The translations under genes and the position numbers were made by a program. A DNA stretch of 64,000 nt, taken from the NCBI GenBank assembly GCA_027605045.1, contig JAQFWX010000014.1, forward strand, positions 240,664-304,663, read 5' to 3'. Below are positions 1 through 13,009 of the stretch, piece after piece. The DNA is from Phallus indusiatus (lineage: Eukaryota; Basidiomycota; Agaricomycetes; Phallales; Phallaceae). Within the stretch, counting starts at the first letter, position 1; each line of letters opens with the position of its first letter. The notes under the pieces are model-generated. The model saw only the letters and a list, made by a program, of their open reading frames with translations. It had not been told where the DNA came from and made no database searches.

Positions 1-1938
1 CTAAATGGTATAAACGCTGAGTGATCCGTGTTATACCCCTTCTCTAACCATCTTTCTGGACGGAAAGCATCCGGTTCGGGAGAGAAATATTTAGGATTGC
101 GATGCACTGTTCTCGGAAATGCGCGTCGTTTCGGAAATGAAGTATGAGTATGAATGCGACCCACTGCTATAAGTGTGAATTTGAATAAATGTCCCCTCAG
201 GAATCCATCTGTACAAAGGATTGAATAAACATGAAAGAAAATAAATGTATACTGCAAAATGCTCACGTGTTTGCAAGCATGACTCCTCCGGCGCCATTCG
301 TACTTCCTTTAGGAAGATATCGGTGTGATCCTCCAGCGAGAGCGGGTGCCAGTCGTAAGGTCTCATTTCTATTTCATACATCACAATCTGTCAAAAGCGA
401 CAATTATCACCACCCACATCACTGCATTAAGATAAGGAAGTCTGTGGAGCTTCGAGTCGTCGTCTGCGTAAATGTCTTCTACGTTCCCGTCGACCTCATC
501 CCGTAATCTGCGAAGGTACACAGGATGCGTCATAAGATAAAAAAAAGCCTGGCATAAAGCGTTAGCGGTAGATTCGTATCCTATCCAAATGAATATTGAA
601 AAACTGTCGCAGAAAAACATTATAGTTGACAGGAAACATACCTGCGGGAATAATGAGAGAAGCCTCTCGAATGAGGACCGGTAATGGAAGGGGGTCTGCT
701 TCACTGTTTGAGTTGTCTTCCCCGAGCTTAAAAAATGCGTTTTTATTGTGTATACTATTTAAAAGGTGTCAATACGTACAAGGTGATAGAAGAAGTCTTT
801 GATTTTGGGTCCCTCTTTTATTCGGGTTGTCATTGCTTGTCTTGCAAATTGACGTAACCATAGAGCCTGGCTCATGACGCGTTCCGGTAGGAGACAAATG
901 TAGTGGCGAAGCCAAGTCAGCATCATCAGATAATCCTGAATGCTAATGATACAAAAAAAAATAAGTATATTTTTTAAGAACCATCTATAAAAGAAGACTA
1001 CACTTACAAAAGAGCTTTCTTGAAGTTCTTAAGATGTTCCGCATATTCTTCCCCGCCGTCTTTTTGCTTTTTTTCCATGAGATTGAACCGTCCGTTGAAT
1101 GCAAGATCCCCTATTATGTCAAAACTACCAGCAGGATTTAATATATAGCGACTCCGAATTCAATTTAGAGACTCGGAAACTATTTGCTTACGAAAAGAAT
1201 GATAACCAAGTCGACAAATTAAGGTCTTCTTCCTGATGTTGTGATAGCATTTGAAGGAGTTCTTGGAGACGAGAATGTATAATTTGTTTGTAGTTTTGGA
1301 CGGCTTGAGTATTCATTCCTTTATCCCATAAACGACGTCGGTCTGCGTGTTCATGGGGGTCTACGATCACTAGAATTGATCCAGTTTCCTTAGGAGGGAC
1401 GAAGGTAATGTACCCTGCAAGACACGTTATACTTGCTGTCGGCTAATAGATACAAGTGTACCCACGATCGCTTTTCCGGAACGGTTTTGCTCCTAAGACC
1501 GTTGGTATGGCGGAAGCTTCCGTTGTGACGACATGATTTGGGCCTGATCAGAAGAATGTGATCTCGAGTCTAATACTTTTATGAACTCGAATGAAAAATA
1601 CCTATACGAACGAATGAACCGTGTTTTTGAAGCAAATCGTGGTAATACAAGAACTGATAACTGTCCCTGTTGATTTTGCTGGACCAGATCCTCGAGACGT
1701 GCGATATCTTCGGACCAGGCAAAGAAGCTAATGGATGAAAAGGAGAGAGCCTGTACGTCACTACAGCAGTGACTAGCGTCCCGAAATAAATACACAGTGT
1801 TGAAAAAAGGCTTGAACCCCATTGAGCAGAGCAATACACGCCAAGACAAAGTGGAACGGCGACGAGCAAGGCAAAGTGCGCGGATATGTTGTGTGGCTCG
1901 TACTGTTTAAAGATCAAATAAGAAGCCTGTACGAGCAC
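1..1938 (-). CDS. Cytochrome P450 monooxygenase (3' end beyond the window)
   Basis: This is a membrane-anchored fungal P450, read in many short exons. The N-terminus has hydrophobic segments followed by a proline-rich SPFHPLASLPGP hinge. Joining exons gives VRIGPNHVVTTEASAIP, then an I-helix AGYESTANALCQ, the helix K motif NETLRL, and the FRPERW motif. Splicing is supported at each step. Examples are intron 1544-1601 after VRIG, and intron 107-164 (GTGGGT to AACAG), which restores THTYS-type sequence into HRNPKYFSPEPDAF. The reading frame is open to base 1, so the haem-binding cysteine lies just outside the window. Substrate cannot be told. The start at 1938 is the first ATG before the hydrophobic N-terminus. 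Confidence 0.88.
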
Positions 1939-2564
1939 TTCCGTTAGTGACGATATATCCGAGATTCAACGAGAACAAACTAACGAGTCCGGACCCGACA
2001 CGAAAAAGAAGCTGTTGCTGGAGCGTTGGCATTGCGAGTAGAAGCGAGTAGAAGGTCCTGCCAGTGGGTGACAGTTTCAAGTTGACAGCGACAAGGTCTC
2101 AGACCCCCAGGGCAATCAGCATTTTATGTCCAAACACAAGCCGGGTATTGAAAGAAAGCGACCCGGATCCGTGGAGGTCCATGGTCCGCTCGCTCGACGT
2201 TTTGTTTGGGGACTATTATAGTCGCCGTTGCTGGCCGCTGGCTGGCCGAGTGCTTTCACATTGTGCACGGAGGTGCTGAGTCAGCGAGCGCTCTCTTATG
2301 TAATCGGTGCCTAGCACTTTGAGCTCGTCGACCCCTTATACAAGTTCATCCGTGTATCATATGGTCTGGATTTAAAAATATCCATTAGTCTCTTTCGGCC
2401 GTTTAATCTGCATCAACAAAGAACATAGTGACAGAGTTAAACGTCTGGTGCAGCTGAGATGGCGCCGTAGTTTGGCAGTACTAGTCAGAAGAAGAGACAC
2501 TAGTTTTTTTTTGTCTTCATACCTCGACCTCCTACTTATCCTATTTGGAGTTTACATATTTTAC
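1939..2564. other. Intergenic, no gene seen
   Basis: This is the spacer between the divergently transcribed P450 and the first MFS gene, so it probably holds both promoters. The short open frames here (for example 2064-2279) resemble nothing I recognise. Confidence 0.5.
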
Positions 2565-4996
2565 ATGCCCGTAAGTGAGAAGTAATATTTTTCCCAAAAT
2601 TTTTTACAGTCTGAAATAAATCATTAGACTAGTAACATAGTAGACGACGTTCCTGCTTCGCAGTCTCCACTTTTGGAAGACTCGGAACCGAAATCTTTTA
2701 CCCAACAGACGTTGTCTGACTCGGACCTGCCATGGAAGATGGAAACAGAGCCTGCCGTAGAGGCTGAAACTGTCAAGCGTCACTTTTTTAAAAGAGCAGT
2801 TCCATGGTGGTATGTACTTTCAACACCATATCAGCCTTGTCGATTAACTCCAAAGTCAGGTCATGGTTTTTGGCCTTGGTGACGGGCGTTGCTACAGGAG
2901 CTACGGCATCCATCCGCCTTAGTCTCTTCACAGAGCTTGTTTGTATGGAGTTGCGGCCTGAAATGTCTGGCAAGTTTTTGTTGCTAGTCTTAGCCCCCGA
3001 GTTCGTTTTGCCCCGTAGCGCGTGGTGGACGGCACCCGTTATGTCATCCGGATTTTGTGAAAGTGAGACAATAGTGCAAGAGACGACTGCTGGACTAGTA
3101 ACGGGTATGTAGTTTTGTCATACTCATCTTATGCGCATCCTGACTCTAGAAAAGCAATAAATATCACCACGGGTATATTATCATGCCTCACAGTCGGTTA
3201 CTGGATGCAGGTGTGCTTTGAAATCACCTCGGTATTACTTCATCGTCGCTATAACAATTCATAGTTATCAGATCGTTTTGGTCGTGTCAAAATTTTGCTT
3301 ATAGCGGCACTTGGCCTTATTGCAAAGTAAACACACGTCTTTCTTCGCCACAAACGATTACTTATGTTTTCCAAAGTCATGTTGTTACAATTTTAGTATC
3401 AATCATGCCCGAGAAACTACCGGGGGGCTACCGTTTCCTTTTCTTTGGACAGATAATTGAAAGTGTTCTCGGCGGGCGTATTGTGCTGTCTTCACTTCTA
3501 TTAGCGTATATAACCGATACATCGCCGTTAGATGTGCGGTAAGCTGTGTTTCGATGTTATTTTACAAAACTCATTCTCAATAAATCTCACAAGGACCGTG
3601 AACTTAGTTATCGCAACCGGAATGGACCTAATGGGGAACGTAAGTTTTTTTCTTCTTCGTCCAGCAGAGTCTTTTAACCCTATTATTAGTCGCTGGGACA
3701 GCCGTTTGCAAAATTTCTCGTTGGATATTTTGTTGACCTTCTTTCGGTTCACTACTTGGCCATCGCAATCTACATCTTTGTTATATCATTCACAATCTTC
3801 TTTCTTCCAGAGTCAATCACGAAATCCAGACTCGCACGAGCAAAGAGAGTTTACGCGTCGACGTACAAGTCCAGCATCAGGGAATCTTCCTTTCATTTTG
3901 CCAATCAAAATTCGTCTATTGCGAATAGATTGGGGGCTAAACTTCGTGATTATATACGATTATTAACTGAAACTTTCGCGGTCTTTTTACCTCGTCAACC
4001 TCGACATGGAAAGATCGGAGCAGTCTCGGACCAACTCTGGGATTGGAATGTGTTTTTAGTGGGCTGTGCGCTTCTCGTGAAGTCCGTTGCTGGGGTAAAT
4101 TCAATTGCATAAGCAAGATGTTCTTTCGTTTCCTAATAACTTGAATTCAGAGCGATGGAAAGTATTTGTTTGATTACATTCAAAAAGTTTTAAAGTGGAA
4201 TTTATGAGATGTGAGTCACACAACTGGATGTTATATTTTCGTGAATTAATTATCTGTAACAGCTCAATTTCTGGTTTTACACCATCAGCGCCCTCCGTGT
4301 TGCGTTGCTCATCATCTTCCTCCCTTGTGCGTTTTCAAAACTAAACAGAAGCATTTTCATTGACGACTAATTACCAGTCTTCATCCGCTTTTTGAGAAAC
4401 AAAATTAGAGCTAAAAGTCAATCTCCCTATTCGTCTCAAGCCGATTCTTCTCCCGACTTCCTGGGTAGCCTGCTTAAACTAGACTACACCATCGTCCTCG
4501 CGTCCATAGTTATTCTCACCATATCTATGTTCTCCATGATCTTCATCCGGGATCCGAAAAAAGGATTTTTTGGTGTCATCATCTTCAGATCACTTTCTTC
4601 GGGGTGTGAAGCGGCGCTGAGAAGTCTTGCTTTATCACTGTACACGAGTCGGGTGGGGCACGATACGGAGAGCGGGAAGTTGTTGGGTGGGTTGGGCGTT
4701 GTGGCTTGGATTAGGTCTGTAATGAAACCTTTTTGTAATGTGTTCTTGGTTCAACCCGGAGTCTTGTTTAGTGGTAATTTAATTGGGCCTGCAATATTTA
4801 AATTCCTTTATAATCATACTCAGGCATACTTCCCCCAGGTTCGCTTCCATTTGTTTGTTTGTTTTTGAGAAAGAAAAAAATCACCTTTTTTGTTTTTTTC
4901 CAGGTCATGATGCTCTTTTCAGGCGTTTTGGGAGTGGCTGCCATAATGGTTGTCTTACCCATCAGGATCACAACGGAGAAGATTGAGATTGATTGA
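2565..4996 (+). pseudogene. MFS transporter, tandem copy 1, with an in-frame stop
   Basis: This multi-exon major facilitator gene has the same exon plan as the gene at 5787-8228. A tiny first exon (ATG CCC, then GTAAGT) splices to a hydrophilic N-terminus. Membrane segments follow, with the motif-A loop LSDRFGRVKILL, the segment PGGYRFLFFGQIIESVLGGR, and a C-terminal half containing GCEAALRSLALSLYTSR and SGNLIGPAIF. In the exon that reads SDGKYLFDYIQKVLKWNL, codon 4205-4207 is TGA where copy 2 has CAA. The splice donor GTGAGT follows one codon later. The rest of the frame is preserved to a stop at 4994-4996. It is either a recent pseudogene or it escapes the stop by using an upstream donor at about 4162. 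Substrate is unknown. Confidence 0.7.
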
Positions 4997-5786
4997 GAAT
5001 GAAAACTCTCGTATGCTCATTCTCTCGGGTATTGAAAAGGTTGGTTTTCTTTTGTAGTAAGATACCCTAACCACTACTCCAACATTCGTTTGTCGTTCTT
5101 TTTACTATTTATTTGAACCCTTGGTGCATATTCGCGATATCCGCCCATTCCTTTTTGCCCTTCCTTTCTTTTCCTTCCCTCTACCTATCTCTCCCTTTGT
5201 GATACATTTCTATTTGTGAATTATATTATGTGCTTTCATTTGCCAAAAAAAATTGATGTCTATCACTTTGTCCTATTCTCTTTTCTTTTTCAGAAGGTTT
5301 TCTCCGCGGCCGGCGCCTGCGTCGTATAAGTTGGACCGTTCGTCCAAATCAGATTTTACCACTAAAGTGATTTTATTGAAAACTTGAAATATCGATATTT
5401 TCAGTGATGCTCACTTGAAAAGAAAGACGTTCCTTCCGAAGGACGCACATGCGTTTCCGGCTTGAAGCCTGGATTGGACACGGGGTGACAACGGTGTGAC
5501 GCTCTAATTGACTTCCAAACTTTTTCGCGATTTTTTGTTCAGGCTTTGAAGCTCTTCGAATGCATCCTTTATCTCAAATTTCTTTTAAATAATATCATTG
5601 GCTTATGAGCCATCTTTCTTCACAATATCTCAGCTTCACAAGAATATGCTGATAAACGGAAAGATTGCGATTTGACTGCAAACTGACGCTGCGCGCCTAC
5701 TGGCTGGAACACGGAACACCTCACGGTGGCATCACCATATTTCACACGTCGATAATCTCCAGCGTTGTTGGTTCAAAAGGCATTCT
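4997..5786. other. Spacer between the tandem MFS genes
   Basis: Pyrimidine-rich stretches around 5140-5300 and no convincing coding sequence. It presumably contains the terminator of copy 1 and the promoter of copy 2. Confidence 0.45.
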
Positions 5787-8228
5787 ATGTCTGTAAGTGA
5801 ACAAGTAATGTTATACTTGTTCAAGGTCTAAAAAAGGATTCCTCTCTCGAAATAAAACCATCCAGGCTAACGAAATAGCCGCGGAGGATATTCTTGCTCC
5901 GCGTTCTTCGCTTGTGGGAGATACAGAAGCCACACCCTTGATCCAAGGACGAACGACAAGCTCGGATCCAGACCTGCAGCAGGAGATGGAAGATGAGCGT
6001 GCGGAAGAGGCTGAGGTTGCGAAGCGTCATTTCTTTCGAAGACCAGCTCCATGGTGGTACGTAGGCCAACATCGCGTCGCCGTGTCGCCGTGTGCACCCA
6101 CCGTCATCGATTAACCTCTGTGTAATTCAGGATATGGTTTTTGGTGATGGTGGCAGGCGTTGCTGTGGCAGCTACACTAGCTCCTCTTCTAGACATCTTC
6201 ACCGCCATTATTTGTCAAGATCTGAAGCCCGAGTTGCTTACGATGTCGGCTGTTCAGTTCCATAACGACTCGTGGCCGACTATACCTATACCCTCCAAGA
6301 TGTGCCGACAAGATCCAACAGTGCAACAGGAAGTTGCCAGACTAGTCACAGGTATAGTTTTTCCCTAATCGGTGTATCTCCGCCATGCACTGTTCTGATT
6401 CCTGAAAGCGATGGATATCGCTATGGGCTTGTTATCATGTCTTACGGTCGGTTACTGGATGCAGGTATGATTTGAAATTGTTTCTTCGTTATATTAGCGT
6501 GTTGATATCCGCTAGTTATCAGATCGTTATGGCCGAGTCAACATTTTACTCGTGGCTGCGTTTGGCCTGATCGCCAAGTGAATACACATCTTGTTCTTTG
6601 CTAACGACGTATAGATGCTTACATTTCATCTCTGACAGTCATGTTATTATAGTTTTGGTCGCAGTCATGCCTGACAAACTACCCGGAGGGTACCGCTTCT
6701 TCCTTTTTGGACAAATCTTGGAAGGTGTTCTTGGAGGACGCGTCATGTTGTCTTCAGTCATGGCAGCGTATATTACCGATACGTCGCCGCTGGATCTACG
6801 GTAGGTGGAGTTTAAACAATGACTCTCCTGGCTCACCCACACTTTTAATAGAACAGTGAACCTGGGTATCGAAGCTGGAGTAGACATGTTGGGTAATGTA
6901 CGTGTTCTGCCTCCATCCAAGTAATATAATCTTTTAACCATGTTAACAAGTCATTTGGACCGTCGTTTGGTGCCTACCTCATCAGGAAATCCGACGACCT
7001 TCTATCCGTTTACTATTTCGCCATCGAAACCTATATATTCCTCACACTGGTTACCATTTTCCTCGTTCCAGAATCACTCACCAAATCCAAAATCAGACGG
7101 GCGAAGAGAATCTATACGTTGACACATTACTCAAATAATCAGTCATCCTCTCAGTCCATTGCGCAGAGATTAAAAGCAAAAATATATGATTACATACGAT
7201 TGTTGAATGTTCCGTTTGAGGCGTTGGAGATTTTCTTACCTCGTCGACCCCGAGATGGGCAGACGGGAGCTGTACTGGACGGATCTTGGGATTGGAATCT
7301 TTTCTTGGTGGGATGTGTGTGCTTTGTCGAGTCCATTGCTGGGGTAAATAATAACATTCTAAATCTCGCCTGTGTTTGGTGCTGATATCTTAATTATCTC
7401 AGAACTACACAAAGTTTTTGTTTCAATACCTTCAGCGAGTTTTAGGATGGGATTCTCAAGATGTAAGTCACTTTAAGATATTTGTACAGAGATTCTTTTG
7501 ACTAAACTTATCCGATAGACTAGTATCTGGCTCGGCTACATAAATGCCGTCCGTGCAGTAACGCTTATCATCATCCTCCCTCGTACGTTCCCGTGTACCA
7601 GAAAGAAAAAGATAGGCTAATAAACTATTCATCAGTTATCATTCGATGGCTTAGGAAACAAATTGGGACTCGTTCTCAAACCCATTCCTCTCCAGTTTAT
7701 GCCTCTGTCAATTCGTTGGATAACCCAATTAAGCTGGACTACATCGTCGTTCTCGCATCTATGACTATTCTCGTCGCATCAATATTCTCCATGGCTGTCG
7801 TCCGAGATCCTATAGGATGGTACGGTGCCACCATCGTCAGGACACTTTCTGGGGGGTATGAAGCGGCGTTGAGGAGTCTTGCGTTATTGTTGTACGCGCG
7901 TCAGATGGGGCAAGATTCGGAAAGCGGAAAATTACTGGGTGGATTAAGTGTTTTAGGTCTGATCAGGTTTGCCTCTTTTCGATCTTTCTAAGTTGATTAG
8001 GTTACTAATCTGGACATTCGTTTAGTGGTAATATGATTGGTCCTGCGATTTTTGGTTCTCTTTATATTAATACTGTCGTGGACTTTCCACAGGTTCGTAT
8101 ACTTTTGTTCATGTGAAAAATGCCCAATGCTCAGTTCATCCTCTTAGGCTATTATACTCGTTGCGGGTGTTTTAGGGGTCGTTACTATATTGATCCTTTT
8201 ATGCATTCGAATCAGGGAGAAAAGTTAG
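5787..8228 (+). CDS. MFS transporter, tandem copy 2 (intact)
   Basis: This is the intact paralogue of the gene at 2565. Exon 1 is only ATG TCT (5787-5792), spliced by GTAAGT to a hydrophilic tail (ANEIAAEDILAPRS...). Next come PWWIWFLVMVAGVAVAAT, the motif-A loop LSDRYGRVNILLV, the segment PGGYRFFLFGQILEGVLGGR, a central loop, and the second six-helix half with GGYEAALRSLALLLYARQ and SGNMIGPAIF. The last helix is rich in I, L and V and ends at a stop at 8226-8228. Total is about 480 residues, normal for a 12-helix MFS protein. Where copy 1 has a stop this gene reads WDSQD. It probably moves a small molecule across the plasma or vacuolar membrane; the substrate cannot be inferred. Confidence 0.82.
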
Positions 8229-8836
8229 GTTGGCTGAGAAGCAATCGTAAAGGACCTTCAATTTTTTGGGAGATGTGTAATTTATATCATGTATTTATGA
8301 CTATAGGCTTTTTCACCGATACTTCTAAGATTGCTCGCAATTTACCCATTGTTATTTCACAACAAATACCATCTTCCTGCTGAAGCACGAGCGTTATTTC
8401 CTCTTACGAACTTACTCACATCTCCCAAAACACGGCATCACTACACAGAGGTATTGAAGGCAAGGAAATCACACTGTTGGTGTAACGCGATCGAGAAATC
8501 CTTGCCGGATGTACAGTCAGGTCTCCGTCGTCGATGTAAATTGTCTGAATTGTTGGACGTGCGAATGATATCCCGTGTCACTTTTTGAATAAGGAGTGGA
8601 TGGAAGTGCTATAAGCCAACAATATTATGAACATATATATATGTATCATGACGAATACATTAGAAAAATAGTTTGTTTTTACCCAGCGGTCCAGGTCACG
8701 AAATACTACGGGTACATATACTCTCAAAGAATAACCCCTTTCCTCCAACAATACACAGTATATGTATATTTGATGCTACTCTCTCCGTACTTCACTAGAA
8801 GATTCTTCGCACACATCAGTTCACGGCTAGTATCTG
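8229..8836. other. Intergenic between convergent genes, no gene seen
   Basis: This is the 3' side of both the MFS gene and the DUF6535 gene. AT-rich, with small open frames but no recognisable product. Confidence 0.4.
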
Positions 8837-11800
8837 TTATTCGGCGAGTGGCTTTGACCACATGTATCCAAACGCTTTTTTCGTCCAATTAGCTACGGAG
8901 CGAAAGACTTGCCGCTGCATATTATATTTTAGCATAGTCTGATAATGATAAACCTTTTTGGGAAGAAATACCTCATCCGGACCAGGCACCTGGGCACGTT
9001 CTTCATTATCATGATCGTTGTCGAACATTGCACCTGAGGATGTAGATAATTCCTGGGGTCGACCTATGATTTGTCCAAACACGCGCAAAGACGCCTGCAA
9101 CCCCGAGTCGTCAGATTCCGAATTACGGGAGGACGAGCCCGTCGGGTCGTTGAATCGTTCTTGATCATTCATGGTGATAAACACCTCGTCCAACCTTTCC
9201 CTGTTAAGTTTTGATTTCAAAAGGAGGAAAAATTGTTTGGGATCCTGTTCGAAAATCAAAAGCAATTTCCATAGTTGGACGAGCACGGACGAGTTGTAAA
9301 GAATAGTGAACAGGGGCATCTTCACAGACTTGAGGAGATCCATTAGGGGTGGGTATATGACTCTGCCTTGTTCGTATGAATAGCGAGGATTCCCAAAACG
9401 CAAGTTTCGAAGGCATGTTGATAAGTTGGACGCAGCTTCGGGGTCATTCGAGAGGATTGTGGATAAATGGTGCCGGTTCGATGACAAGAGCAAGACTGTG
9501 AAAATGGAAGATGTGTAAAATGATAACTTCTTGTCGAGATCTCGTGAACACCATTGATATATGAGAGAGAGGTTGTGATAATCCATAAAAGGACATAAGG
9601 TAGCCTTTTTGGCGCTGATAACGCCTAGACAGTGTACAGCCATATGTCTGGTTTCAGAAGTCATGGACTCGGACCAGAATGAGTCCACGCAGAGAATCTC
9701 CTTGAAGAAAGTAAAGAGGTGCTCAGAGCGGGACAGCTGAGATCGACAGTTTCTAAACAGATCATACAAAATCCTCTGTCTCTCTTTTTTGTTGATAATC
9801 AACGGATCATCGGAGTTAAGTTGACGGTAGACTGCGATAAGGAGATGATAGTGTGTTGCATAGGATTTGGTCTTTGAGGAAAAGTCAGGTTTGCCAAGCT
9901 CAAAGTAATCAAACAGGCAATTAAGTTTCCACCATCCCAACTCTCTACTATCAAAGGACATTAACCCCGCGTTATCTACGAGTTGACGAGTGGGATCAAA
10001 TTTACAGCGGAAAAGATTCGACCCTTGAGACTTGAGTAGTATATGCGCAGCCATACGATCCAGTGATATCCGTTTCAGGAGGTAACATCACATGGCTAGC
10101 GGGAGCTTGATAGAACCACCGCCGGTGGTTAAATCGTCGAGGAATAGTCCATCAGATCTCGTTACTATTGAGATGACAAGTTTTTGAAAGCAAAGATAGG
10201 CTTTAAACTCTGCTTCATCGAGCTCACTTTCGCCGACATAATACTCGAGTAGAGAGCAGCCTTGATCGAGAAAACCGCCATGACCCAGGAGACTCAGACA
10301 AAGTCCATAACGCAAATCCGGGGTATTTGTTTCGCTAAGCTCGAGAGTATCCGAGAGTGAACTCCCGCTACGCTCAAACCGTTCAGCGATAGTTGGGCTG
10401 ACAGCTACAGACCGAGCAATAATCCGATGAACGCTCCTATCAGCCGAGGCCGTGTAAAGCCAATTGACTGCCTGGGAGTCGAGAAAAGTCGCCTTTGAGA
10501 TAGCTTGCTTTATATTCTCTTCTCTCCACTTTGTGAATTTCGGGAAATCAGCAGAGAATATTTTGGGTCGATGTCTTTGAAGACTCCAGTACACGTCACA
10601 AGCCAACTTCGAGATGAATGTGAAAAGATGTCGGAGGAGGTCCAGGATGTAGCGAACGAGATGCTGAATCGTACGTTGAGCTTGGGAGTTCACTCTTTCC
10701 CAAATAACCCGAAAACCATCATTCAAGATCCTGCTAACCCAGCCAAGGCTTCCTCCCAGAACAAAAAAGAGAATGCCAGCGTAAATCGTTAACGAGGTTG
10801 TGTACGGACATTCCGGGTATCGAATGGGTAAAATCACGGAGATTAAATATAGAGTAAAAGTGATGCTCGTGATCACGACGATGGTCCAGGCGATGTGAGT
10901 GTCCAGTGGGAACAATAGTATTATAATGCCAGTGAGGAACAGACCGACAGCGAGGTGGAGGAGAATGGGGAGGAGTTCGACAATGGCTGCGACTTTCCAT
11001 TGTTCAAAACCATTGAAGCGCAACTGCCTCGCCCTCACTTTTTGATTTCAGAAATTGAAGCCATGTAATAATACAACCATTGCTTGGCGAGAACCGCAAA
11101 CAACGCTGCAGATAACGTGATCGCCAGACTGGTGAACCATAGACCGTTCACCAAAGATGCATTCGTGGAAGGTGCGAATGGCGAAGTAGGGGTTATGGTT
11201 GAGTTGGGTACACTATTAATCGGTAGCCCACTGAATTGTGCCCGTAGTATTTGGACCGTTTCGAATAGTAACGACCCAGTAACTTGTGTGTTATCTTGCT
11301 GAAGGCTTGCGGAAGCCTGTGAGATGAATGTCGTTATAACACCGGAAAAGAGACCAGCCTGATAACAGTCAGCGTTGAAAGTATAATTGCAAACAAAAGG
11401 TATTGCTTACGAAAACCAGCAATACATCAACTGTTTCTTTCCATCCTTCTACTCGCTCACGATCAAAAGCCTCAGCTTCATCAAGGTAAGTCAACCAAAT
11501 ACGAGCGTTTTCAGCTGTCTCTTCTCCAAATCGATCTCGGGGATATTTTTGCTCGTAATCGTATCGATTATTTGCTTACGTAGGGAAATGTTAAATTCTA
11601 CGCAGATGATATGAAGTTATCTGGTACTCACGACCACTTTCTGACGATAATCCTTTTGTCAACCCGAAAAGCCTCTTGCGTCCCGACATGTTTCGTTGAG
11701 TGTGCGCGGGATTATGATTATTAGTGGACGTTCCTGGACCGGGGTTGGATACAGCCTCTACAAATTGAATATGCAATGTCAGCGCCGGAGATATATTCAT

Positions 11801-12159
11801 TCAAGCCACAAAACGAGGAACTGACCAAGAATCTCGCGGAAAAGGCCTACCAACTCTTCCATATTCTCCTCGGATCGTCCGCGATTCAGTGACACCGCAT
11901 CAGCAGCCTGACCATGAGAGTGTTCGCTTTTCTCCTCGTTCAACGAAGCTGGTTTATCGTTTGTCAATGGTGATTTGAAACTGTCGGCTTGACTGGGCGC
12001 GTTGGTTACATCATGTTGGTCGTGGTGGTCGCCCGAAAAATCATGTGCATTCGGTTTGACATTCCCAGAAATTTCGCCACCTTTCTCCAAATCATTTTGA
12101 GTCTTAGTATCGTCAATGGCGGGCACTTCCACGCTATTCAGACTAGCAGTTTGGGACAT
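8837..12159 (-). CDS. DUF6535 membrane protein
   Basis: The N-terminal exon (12159-11826) encodes a hydrophilic, Ser/Asp/His-rich tail. After two introns the DUF6535 signature appears: YDYEQKYPRDRFGEE, ARIWLTYLDEAEAFDRERVE, GWKETVDVLLVF, then across another intron AGLFSGVITTFISQ. Further hydrophobic segments read LWFTSLAITLSAALFAVLAK and, in the 11038-10088 exon, VELLPILLHLAVGLFLTGII. A long, mostly helical C-terminal part continues in the 10054-8837 reading frame. It is probably joined across a short intron near 10084, where the first frame ends just after a GTGATG donor. The family is expanded in mushroom-forming fungi and its role is unknown. The exact splice near 10084 is my least certain point. 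Confidence 0.75.
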
Positions 12160-13009
12160 ACTAGGAGAAAAAAAATGTCGCTGGCGATATGGTCAGGAGA
12201 TGGAATATTGATAAGGCTGTCAGAAACTGACTCAAGATGATACCATTTATTCGAAGCCTACAGTTCACGCTGTCAAATGCCTCATGTTCGTAGTTTGGAC
12301 GTCCAATCCGATTGGAGGAGTCACGACGTCTTCTATATATTCCTGGGCCCGTAATCAAAGACACTGCCAAGACACTGCGCAATTTGAGGGTGAACGACAA
12401 TCCTAGAACAACAAAGCTGAATGACCTCGTACATGAATTACGCGTTCGTGATCCATAAATTTCGCTCCTTTCAGTTTTGCCTCGTCTGGTAGACGTCGAG
12501 TACTCAGTACAGTCACGGTCGTAGCCAGTGTGACATGACGCAAGCGCAAAATATGCGACGTGATTTGGACGTGATCCACTTGTTGTTCGCTACACACACG
12601 ATACCTCTCTCCTCTGAATCCTCTCCTGCTTCATCGAAGATGAGCGGTTTAATATAAAAAAAACGACATCGAGCTGTATACTCAATTCGTCCTAAAATAG
12701 ACGACTCCCACGGACCATGAAGCAAAATGGAAACCCGACCACCGTGCACAACCGCGCTGTCACGGTAAACTTAACCCAATGCAATACAGTGACAAACGTG
12801 CTTCATGATGATGGCTTATAATTATATATTCAAGCTCAGTTTGACGATTGAACAGGAGGCGGCTTTGCTTCTTTACAATACGCCTTCAGAATTTGAGCTC
12901 AGGCTGTTTCTCTGACACAACTCAAAGTGGAACCAGCCTCAGCGTTGTCACGCCATCTCTTGAACGTCCGAGCGCAAGAGTCAAGAGTCAAGTGCTGGTC
13001 TCGCTCTAA
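12160..13009. other. Divergent promoter region
   Basis: About 850 bases separate the start of the DUF6535 gene (minus) from the ceramide glucosyltransferase start (plus). Short minus-strand frames (12161-12400, 12403-12749) show no domain and are probably chance. Confidence 0.45.

Noticed and set aside
104..170. Frameshift in the first P450 before the FRPERW motif
   Set aside because: A 58-base GTGGGT...AACAG intron joins the two frames exactly at the expected residue.
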